Assembly (NCBI GenBank): GCA_008360975.2
Contig: CM039182.1
Coordinates: forward strand, 106,258,443 to 106,322,442
Origin: Lichenostomus cassidix
Lineage: Eukaryota; Chordata; Aves; Passeriformes; Meliphagidae
Direction of reading: 5' to 3'
DNA: 64,000 bases
Part shown: positions 53,601 to 64,000 of the stretch, in pieces
Position numbering within the stretch: position 1 is the stretch's first letter
Layout of the letters: every line of letters starts with the position of its first letter
Position numbers and translations under genes: made by a program
Notes under the pieces: generated by a model
The model's input: only the letters and a program-made list of their open reading frames with translations
Databases searched by the model: none
Told to the model about the DNA's origin: nothing

Positions 53601-56600
53601 ACATTCAGACAAGACAAAGAAGGAGTTTGACCTCAACTCTGAAGCAGGGAAAACTGACAGGAACACATTTCTGCTGGGTGAAGCATGTGGAGTCACTTCT
53701 GACCAGGAGCATCAACTCCCTCCACACTACCTGCCCTACCATCCCCAATGTTTTGTTACTACGGCAGAATAATATTAGGACAGCAGTGAGAAAAATAAAC
53801 TCTGTTATGATGAATGTACATTTAGTCAGCAATGTGCTACAACAAACTTGACCTTTAGCAGGACTAGATTTCACTGACTGCTTTATTTTGGGACCTTCAC
53901 CCCATTTATTTTGTTCTGTCTTCAGCTTCTGCAATTTCCAACTGATAATACTTTCATCACTGCTCACCTTTCCCTGTGGAATCACACCGCAAAGAAAAAT
54001 ATTCTGGCATGCAAGGTCAAGGGACAAAGCCCTTTCTGTGGTCCTTCATAGCAACAGAAAGGGCTCTTGGAGGAAATACTCCCAGAAGAGTCACAGATGA
54101 GCTGTCCCAGTGTGAAACAGCCGGGCACAGCCAGCAGAGTTTTGGTCAGCTCAGGTTCAGGTTCAGGTATGCAGAACAACATGACTAATTTTTCTTCTTT
54201 GAATAAGAACTGCACTACCAGCTTTACGTTTTTTACACAGTACCAAACCTGTTATATGTTCTTCATCACTCCCAGGGCCATTCATGTTTATCACGTTTCC
54301 AGGATTTCATTAACAAACAGAAGGAAGAAGGGTTTACGCCTTTGATTGAACTACTTTGCATTTTAATAGGAAATAATAAACTGACCCACATGGAAGCTAA
54401 ACACAATTGAAAGTTGCACCCACACCAGCTGTTTCTATTTTCAAACCAGTGCTTTATGCCTTGTAATGACAGCAGACAGCAACGACTTCCAATAGCATCT
54501 CTTTCATCCTTCATTTTGTTGAGCCTACCCAAGAGAGAAACATGAAACATACCTGATTAGGGCTTTTATTTCTGCTTCCCAAGAGGGGAATTAAATGCTT
54601 ACCTACAATCAGACCTCTGTGGTCTGGAGAGCAGCATCCATTCAGTTTCAGAGAGCTACACCATTAATCCAAAGTGGAAGCGGGAAAGTGCAACTGTAGA
54701 GCTCTGCTGATGAGTTTATCAGGGTTAGCTACTAAGCAAGGAAAGGCCAGTATGAGAGGCATGGCCCAAGGCCCAGCTTTATGAGACTGCAATATTAGAA
54801 ACTGTGAAAATGAGAATGCCTGATGAAAAGTGGAGCCTCCACATATGCTTTAGCTAAAGAAAAACAGCAGTTTTTCTCCTTTCCCTTTCCCATAAGGTCT
54901 TCCAAAGGGGAAATAAGCAGGCAAGTATCCTACCTGCCACAGTTTTGCCAGCTTGTATATCCCTAGAATAACATTTGCCACCACTTCCCTACTCATGCAT
55001 CCCCTTTGCACCACAAAGATGGACACTGTCACAGGGCTTTTGTCTGTGGCAGCATGATGAAGCCAGTGTGGTTCCCTATGGCATCACTGCAGCAGAGCTG
55101 GAAGCTGCTGTGAACAGGTATGGAACACGACCTTCATCAGGTTTTGAAAGGCCAGAGGGAAGATCATGACTCAGGGGAGCTTATACACAGGAGAAGCTAG
55201 TAAAGCAAAATTAAACCTTAATATTCTGCAAAGGATAAGGACCTTGTTTTTGAGAATGTTAGCAAGGCATGAGAAAAGCATATTTAATAGTTGGCCACTG
55301 GCACATCAGGAATCAATCGTGCTGGGCAGCAAAATATTAAGAAAAAATATAAGATGAACATAAATACAGCCTACATGCTTGAAAAGTACACATGTTAATT
55401 GCTTTTCATATGCTTAATGGCAACTTCAGTCCTATGCAGCTGCAGCCACAGCACTTGGAGAAAAAGCAAAACATCTCATTTCAAACAAACATGAGCAGTT
55501 TCATGTGACAAGCTCTAAGTATAAAATGAAAAAAATATTCCTAAAACTCCCACATTATACTGCTAGTAAACTAGAATTTCATAGCAAAAGTGAATAAACA
55601 ATAGCTTTTGAGGCTGGAGAAATTACCATCATGGTGTTATCTAATCTCTCCCCAGAAGTCAAGAATTATGACTAAACCCTTCCAACATAGATATAGCCTG
55701 AAATTCTATGTCAGAAGTATGTCCAATTGCATTTGGCAATCCTTAGCCAAGAGAGAGGCTGACTATAATTGGATGAATATTTGAAGTGCTTCATTATTCA
55801 TGTAGGAAGGCTAGGTAAAAAGTGTTTTGTAGTCCCAAGACACTGGAGGGTGTGTGTTATTGGGTAATAACCAATTAGGAATGTTGACAGCACTCTGCCT
55901 TTGGGATCACCCTGGCCAAGAAAGCACCTGGGTGTATGTTGTTGTGCAAAGGCACACACCCACTGCCTACTGCTCCGTTTATTTAAGCAAGGCTTTCACC
56001 AAAGGAAATGGAGGACACCCCAAAGGATGTGCATTTGACAGCTCAGTCACATTCAGAAATAATGCTTCTTCGTTGTTCTCTCTGCTTTCCAAAAATACAT
56101 AATTTTTCAATGGTATTTCTGAATTACTGATGCTACTGGTTACTGAAAACCAATTCCAGTTCTTCCATTTTACTGCTTATAATTTACCAAGAGAGCAACA
56201 TTCTTACTACTTCCAGTAAGGAAACACTCACAGCAAAGGATCAGCCCCTAACCTCATAATCTGGTAAAAAAATCCACAGTGACATTGTAAATACTGCAAA
56301 CTCAGAACAACAGAAATCAATGATTTTCCTTTCATGCTAGTCTGCAAAAAACATATGAATCATTAGCACAGGCATGCAAAAGATTTATAACACTTCAGCA
56401 TTTGAAAACTAACAATTCTGACGCTTGCAAGAGCTAGAAATCCAACACTAATTAGGTAATGATAGAGCAGTTCCACCCTTTCACTACCTCCCACAACAAG
56501 GGCTAAATGTATTGATGGCACAAACACTGATTTTTATTTGCTCCTATATTTTCTTTATAACTGTAATAGAAAAAAATTCTGTATTGTATTCTGATTGAAA

Positions 56601-59600
56601 GCAAAGCAATTATTGTACGAGATGCCCAACTGGACTTTCATACTTACAAAAGAAACATTCAAAACTTTTCCTGAATGATCTGCTTGTTTCAAACATGCGA
56701 AATTCAGTATGTTGTAAGGAGGAACATATCAGTTTTTCTGCAGCTCTCATTTTCTGGCTTGTATCATATTTAGCCTGTCCTGTGGCACTGAGAGTACTGC
56801 AACATTTTCTCTGAAATCCCCTGAATGCCCCCTCACCCTCTCCCCCATGTATCACCAAGATGATGATGTTTTGATGAAGCATCAAGCACGGGCCCTCGAG
56901 ATAATGGATTCAATGGGATACACTTAAAAGATCATTTTTCTCTTTTGTATTGACTGCTTGCACTGCTCTAAGACAGGAAGGGCTTTCATTTTTTATGTAA
57001 GCTGCAAGACCCCGAGGGTCCTCTAAACTGTTTAAGAGGGATCAATTTTCAGATGGGTAGAAGGGGCCCAGCAGCCCGTCACGGTTTGGAGTGCCTTCTT
57101 CTCCTTGTATCACTGACAAGTTAGGGCGAACCTAAAACCAGCTCCCAGCTGAGCCACTCTCTGGCAAGGCAGCACTTCCTACTGTTTGGGATTTGTGGTC
57201 AGCACTCCAACAGAACTAAAATTTACAGTATGCATGCAGGGAACAAAATAAGAAAAAAAGTTTCACAGAAGCAAAATAATCACTAGGGCTGACAGAGATA
57301 AACAGCAATAGAACTGCTAAGCAAAGCAGTGCTTGGCACTGGTGTAGTGGCAGGAAACCATCACCCCATGACATGGGTTTAATGCACTGACATTGTTGCA
57401 ATTACATCCAGGCAACCTAACAAAACAAATTCATTGTATGGCACAAAATATTTCCAATTCAGCATTGCAACATTTATTTTTTAATTACAGCACAAAGAAC
57501 AACTTTTGGGGTGTGGAAGGACATAATCCATCATTTGCTCTGAAGTGACACACTTATGGCAAATGCTGTATATTATAACTTTCTATGCCACAGTAAGCAA
57601 CTACAAGCAATTTCTTAGGCAAGGAATGCAAAGGGTTTGGGTGTGGTCCTGGGAGATGCTGCTTATCCCTCCATCTCCCTCTGTGTCAGCAGGGAGCCGA
57701 AGGCAAGCCACATGTTGCTGCACTGGGACTTCAATCACTCCTGTTTCTCATGTGTCACACAGCTTGTGACAGCTTTCACCTGCAACATGCCTCATATGGA
57801 AAGAGTTTTTACCGTTCAAATATGGTCTGTACGAGGACATAAACACAATTTTTAATTAAAAGGCATGGGATGTTAATAGATCACTTAAAGAACAATTATG
57901 TCTACCATGTGATTGACAGGCTTCTCACATTTTACCATGAAAACTCCACTGGGGTCTAGGAAGTAGAATTTATCTTTATAAATTGCTGAACTGCGGAAGC
58001 ATACCCCATTGCATTTAACATTGCTTTGCTCAACTATCTTATCTTATGAACAAAACCCCTGCATCTCTCTGTTACTCTCCCCTTTTACCTCTTTTAATCC
58101 TTTGCAAACAGAAAGTTTGTGATTCACGGAAACTGAATTGCCAGTGCTGCACTCCTCCACCGAATGCCTGCTCTGCAAATGCAGCAGTGTGAAGAAAGAG
58201 AAAAGATAGGTCTTCAGTAATTAGCTTGGGTACCAGACGTGGCACAGCTGAGTTTGCTGGAAGCAGGAAAAACGAGTCCAGGTGGAGCGTCGCGCTATAT
58301 TGCTTTGAGCACCTGAGCTACACAAGTGTCTACACACACACGATGCTGCACAGTGGGAGGACTGGATAGGAAAGTGACTGTGAGCCCACTGCTTTCCTAA
58401 AGGCATGTTCCTACAAACTGTTCCACAAGTAGCAGCTACAAGCTCAGCTTAAATGCTTTCAAACGGTTGCAGAAGCCCGTTGGTTCTCTGAAGCAGGCAA
58501 AAAGTGCCTTGAAAGTGCCTTTTTGTTCACATGTTCACATGTGGAGAACTGTCCACATGACGTGCAGAGACAACTGTGCTGGAAGAGTCCTACAGACCCA
58601 AGCTAATGTACACATCAGGGCTAGAAACAATTTATTTGATTACTGATGCAAACACTCAATGAAAGAGATCAATGTGAATGAGTCTCAGAGCATCCCCTCA
58701 ACTGATGTCACTTAGAGCAAAAGCATCATCTGAGATATCTACAAAATATTCTGGCTGCTTACCTACCCAAAGAAAGCTCGCTATTAGCAAGAGCCAGAAA
58801 ACCAAGTAAGTGTGTGGGGAAAAGGACAAGCAAGCAAGCAACGTGCTTTGATCTGGTCAGCTAAAGATCACTTGTGGCCTTTGTGAGCTCTGACTCCTTC
58901 CAACAGAGATAGAAAAGTGTGTTTGAAGAAGAAATGAAGACAAAGCAATGAAGGACTTTACTTGACAGAAGCAGGGTTAATGCTTAGAGCAGAATAGGGA
59001 CAGAGAAAAAAGATATTGACAGGCAAGAGTCAGAGACAGCAACATCTTGCAAGTTGTAGACTAAGACAAAGAAAGATTGAGAACAAAAGACAAAAAAGAG
59101 AAATAAAGCTTGCCAGATGACACTTGTCTGGTTATGACATTTGAATAAACTGCAGACCGGTTAAGTTAGAGGAAAAGTTCACATAACAGGAACTGGTGAC
59201 ATTCCCTTGGCCAACACAGCATTTGTGCCTTATTTGCATTAAAATGACTACAGATAACCATTGAGTCCTAAGCAGTTTTCACCATTTCCTATGCAACCTT
59301 TGCAAATACATCCCCAAATGGCAAGCATATTTATATACATGAAACCCAGCCAGACAGTTGATCATCACCAGAAAGAAGTAAGCCAGAAGTTGGAATCTAT
59401 ATCCTAAAGCTTCAAACACACCCAAGAGGTGGCCGGGTGTTGACGGCAAAACTGGAAGCCAAATGTTTGCTTCTGCAATTATGTATGTACTAGATGCCAA
59501 TTTGCTTAGCAACTACATTGCAATTTATGAAAGACCAATGAAATACAAACAGTTTATGTGGGAGCAGAATGAGAACCTTGTGCTAACATACTCCTTGCAA

Positions 59601-61074
59601 TCAGGAACCTCTGTAAATACAGCAAAAGGCAAAACAAACCCCTGAACCTTGCGACCACGGTTCAAAAATGGGCCCTATCAAAAATGACCAATAAACAGAG
59701 TACTTCAGTGCCACCTAAGTTTCTAGTGAGATTTTTATTAGGTCAGCAAGACCCATAGATTCAGAACTTTGTTTTCTCTTTCCAGATACTGCCAGGCAAA
59801 GTGAGAAATATTGCTTGGGTGTCTTCAGTCTAGCTTATGAAACCACACTCTTGGGAAGAAAAATGCCAACATTGTAAGGTTCTCATCCACAAACGTCCAT
59901 CCACTGAGAGCACATCCAGCAGCCTTTGCAATCAAAGGATTTCTCAAAGCACAGATCCTTAAACTAGTTATTGAAAATCTCCCCTCTCCTGGACTTACAG
60001 GTTGATCCAACCGATACAAACTCACATGAGTCAGCTGGCAAAGGAATCTATATACTGATGATATGGCTACGGATTTTCTTCTTTCCCCTCAAGAAAAAGG
60101 ATTGTTACTTCTGTAATTATTAGCCTCAGAAATAAGGAGCTGAAGCCTTTAGAGCTTTCTGACACTTACTCCTCTGAATCTATTTCCTTATACCCTGTCA
60201 TAGCCAGGCAGCCAGAGACAAGCAAGGCACGAACCCCTGTAGCATCAAGTCTGCACATCTGCTTTCTCTTGGTCTGCACATGTGCAAAGAGCACTCCCAC
60301 AATCCACTATCTCGATTTTACTGTCATTTTACACATTTGACTGCAAAAGCATTGAACAAGTACAGGACACTGCTTTTTACCCTCCGAGTAAATAATACAT
60401 AAGCCCACGTTTACTGACATTTAGAACAGGAAGACAGACATCAATTTTGTGCCCCCTTTCAGTGATGACTCACCACCAGTTACTGACCACATGATGAGAG
60501 AACCTGCTAATCTGATGGTGCTATTTCTTTCACCAGTCACCAGCCACAAGCAACAGCAGCAACTTGCTGACCTTGCAAGTTAAACGTTATTACAGGACTA
60601 CAGTTTGAAAAATATTTACTTCTACTGAGGCAACAGTGATGACTGACCTGTGGTGATCATTAATTGAGGCAAAATGAGGTCAATATATACCCTAAGTTCA
60701 ATATACATACCTAGAGCTACAATTAATCTTGGTTTGGCCAGGACCAGAAAATACCCCTCCAAGCTCTTTATTGACAGATGTGTGTTGTAAGAGAGCTCTC
60801 TTTAAAATATCAGTTGTGTAAATTCTCTGAATTTCTTTAAATAGGCATAAGGTATGGTATCATTCACAGTTCTGTTTCTATTTTCTTTCTGAGTTTGTAT
60901 ACATGGTTACACTAACCTAAACAACTGTACTGCCGGACTATGTTGAGCCTGGTCCTCATGAAGCAACATTTTGCTTTTTACTAATACATGTTACTGATGA
61001 TACCAACATCATCAACCTCTATCTCAGTTACTGGATCTATAAATATTTATGCTTAGAGATAGTTATCTTTTACA

Positions 61075-61215
61075 CTTTCAATCATCATCCCAAAGCACTC
61101 TACAAATTGCTTTTTTGTTAACCTTGGTAGGAAGCAACTGAAGCTCAAAGTTAAATCAGTTATCTTGGGTCACAGAACAGGTCAGTGAGAGTCAATGTAT
61201 TTCCCTATTCCAAAC
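61075..61215 (+). repeat. Possible MIR-like SINE relic
   Basis: CCCAAAGCACTCTACAAATTG, spaced by unrelated bases, is followed by GAAGCAACTGAAGCTCAAAG and CTTGGGTCACAGAACAGGTC. This follows the order of the MIR/CORE-SINE motif (threshold size cell, gradient to 'gaggctcagagaggttaag', then 'ggtcacacagc'). Divergence is high, so the call is tentative. Confidence 0.35.
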
Positions 61216-64000
61216 CTCCCTTTCCCTTGCCACAAGACCATGCAGCAACCAAATGATGAAATATAAAAGGTGAACAACGAGATGAGTAAAACAGTATAGA
61301 TAACAAAGATTGAACTGACCCTCTGCCAACTTCTGCCTATTTCCCTCCTGCCAGGAATGTTACAAAATATTAAAAAGCTGTGACCTGGACCATTCATGCT
61401 AATACAGCAGACAAAGCTGGTTACAGCAATACTGAAAGCTTTCACAGAAGCTTGCTCTTTAGAACTTGCAACACAATATTCCCTCTCAAAAAGTGCTGTA
61501 GTATTTCTGTTGCAGTATCACATTGATTTAAGATCTACTACCTCATCAGACTTTGATGTTGCTATTCTAGAAAGATACAGATAGAGATGTACCTCTCAGG
61601 AAGATAAATCTAAATGAGGAGAGTGGAAATAAAGATGTAGTAACACCCACTGTCTCAGTATTTCCTTAAAAAACCCAAATCACTAAATGCTTAGAAAATC
61701 TGGATTATAAAAATGGTTAGAAAATTTTGGATTTCTTTAAGTCTAGAGAGGTACTATCCAAGGTGAGTAGCAAAGTTGTGACAGGGCTGCCTTCATGGAG
61801 GTGTTACAGAGGGAGGACTATGCAAAGTGCACACAACCCTCACCACAGCAGATCTCCTACTGAGACAGAAGTGCATGGTGCTGCAGTTTGCAGCAGTTTG
61901 AGCTAAGGGCCATGTCAGTTTGTTTGGGAACTGGGGACTGATACAGAAACTGCCAGAGCTCTGAAACAGGCAAGCGGTGCTAACCTGCCTGATTCATCGC
62001 ATGTCCTTGGAAGACTACCTACACAACTTGTGAAGGATAAGTCTTTTTTGCAAACTGTCAAAAAAGGCCAAGGACAGTCTGGGCATTCTCCTAAGTGATT
62101 CTGTGCTCTTGATGCAAAAGAAACCCTCACCAATCAGGAAAAAAAAAAAGCCAGTGTCCTAACTGGATCCAAGTGTGTGAAATTTAATTTCCCTGAGGGC
62201 TGAGAGTGAAGATTGGGTAAGAAAACTGGGACACGAATGGATTGGTTCATATGAAAACCTGAAATAGCCCTGGGCAGAAATTTGGAAGGATTGTGAAATA
62301 CTGTATAAGAAGAATCCATCTTCATATGCAGGGAGTAGCACAAGATGGGAGATGTAGCAACTCAGATACTCCAAAAGGTTCTACAAAGAACTATATACGA
62401 GGCTTTAAGTGAATTTTTCCCATTCTGTGGCAGACATATAGAATGTGGCAATCCAATGCCAGGGTGTTATGCAAATATTTGTACCAGATGACTTGGACAG
62501 AACTAATTAAAAGTTCAGATGCTTTGAACATACGAGATAGACAACACTGCTGATATTGCTGATATCAGAGATATCAGAGAGCTGATGCTCGTATGATCAA
62601 AGTTAAACATCTTCCCATTTAGCTCTGATAGTCAGCTGAGGTTGTCACAGCCTGACACACAATAACTTATGGTAGATGCCATACAGACAGCATTAAGGCT
62701 GTGAGGTGTAGGAATGTCGACTCCAAGCAAAGGGTTCAATCCTACTGCAAGATGATAATGCACTGCAAGGAGAATAGGTTAACGCATCAGAGCTAACAGG
62801 CCAGTGCTTCCTTTCCTCATAATCATAAATCCTAACACCTCAGCCTGTTCTCCTCAGACTCTCTGGTGACCATGGGGAACAATGGCACAGCATGCAGGTG
62901 CCTCAGCTCTCAGGGGAGAAAGGCTCCTTTAGCAGACCCTCACCTTGGATCCACTTCCCTAGAATAATTTTTTTTTCCTGGGCAGTGGAAAGAAAAGAAT
63001 ATTTAAAAAAATCTTTAATTGCAAAAACTGAGCAATTAAAAAAAATTGTATACCCAAATCTTTGTGCACCAAAGCTTTGTGTTGCCAGATACCATCCTGA
63101 AGAACTGGTAATTTCAAGTAAACCAAAGGTTGTACAATTTGTACTTGGGTGAATGCACCAAGGTCTACACTCGTGGTGGAGAGAGCTACATAGAAGGACA
63201 CCTGCTCCCTCCTCAGACTTTAAAAGAAAATTGCTATTTATTTCAGGAGGGAGACCCTATATTAGGTATTCTTAGTACATATATTGATTCAAACTGCCTC
63301 TTACTGAAGCCTAAGTCTGGCAAATTGTGTTATTCAGCTTCATGAGACTATGTCTGAGGCATGGTCTCATTGGTTTCTTGAGAGAACCTGAAGCCTGTTG
63401 TTGAGATAAAATGTTCATAGGGGATTTTCCTTGTGAAAACAATAGTCCTCCCTAGTCTGGATTATAACTGGCATCTTTCAAATTATATGATACAAGATTT
63501 TAAAATTAATTTTGAGGGCTTTTTTAAACATTATTCTAGCTTCAGAATTTAAAATTCTAGGATTACTCAATCCAAACCATCTATTAGATAAGCTGCTTGT
63601 CTGTCGGGTTGCTTCACTGAGTCAGCTTTTGACCAAAACACAGATAGGTTCTGATTCCTCAGGTTCTTCAGTATCAAGAACATTTGAGAGAAGCCCACAA
63701 TGGTCTTTCCAAAGCAAAGGGCGGGGATCCAGCAGCAGCAGCAAGACACTTTTACAGTCACACCAAGGTTTCTTGGGAGGAATGAACGGATATCTGTCAG
63801 TAGGCATTTTACATGTCAAGGCACAAACCAGGTTGGGGAACCTAACAGAGGAATTATGGAAAATGAGCCCTGCGAGCTACAAGTCTTTACCTGACGTCAT
63901 TTAAGGAATTCTTTTTTAAAGCACTCTTTTCAATTCATACTCTACTGTCCAGGAGGAAAAAAATAGAGAGATGCTATTGAGCCCAACAGGAGCAGGAAGA

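Overview
The window is vertebrate nuclear DNA, most probably from a bird. Coding sequence is sparse and split by canonical GT-AG introns. The recognisable interspersed repeats are CR1 LINE fragments with the typical avian 3' tail, and I see no mammalian Alu, B1 or L1 sequence. There is no bacterial, phage or CRISPR content and no operon. Only four coding exons, from two genes, can be supported.

Layout. (1) 1-~5,300, plus strand: the 3' end of TAF4B (TFIID subunit 4b): its last intron, its last coding exon (3300-3467) and a probable 3' UTR ending near AATAAA at 5275. (2) ~5,300-33,680: about 28 kb between two convergent genes. I find no gene there. It holds a CpG island (10,560-10,930) ringed by short tandem duplications, a 1.2 kb decayed CR1 with reverse-transcriptase sequence (about 11,455-12,683), a second CR1 tail, a G-quadruplex motif, two hairpin-forming inverted repeats and some AT-rich stretches that look like conserved non-coding DNA. 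(3) ~33,685-39,862, minus strand: the last three coding exons of KCTD1 and its 3' UTR. Together they encode residues 56-257 of a protein that would be 257 residues long, the length I recall for human KCTD1. The last intron carries a ~99% identical 299-bp tandem duplication and two CR1 tails in opposite orientation. (4) 39,863-64,000: a large KCTD1 intron. The exon for residues 1-55, including the start of the BTB domain, was not found and should lie beyond the right edge. This intron contains an interrupted CAG/CAA repeat, a CR1 tail, possible MIR-like relics and candidate regulatory elements.

The two genes are transcribed toward each other. From memory, TAF4B-KCTD1 are also convergent neighbours on human chromosome 18, so the arrangement appears to be conserved synteny. 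TAF4B is a basal transcription (TFIID) component and KCTD1 is a BTB transcriptional regulator that represses AP-2; nothing in the window shows that they act together. I found no convincing previously undescribed system. The items most worth checking are the recent tandem duplication in KCTD1, the orphan CpG island, and the A-tract just after the KCTD1 stop codon.
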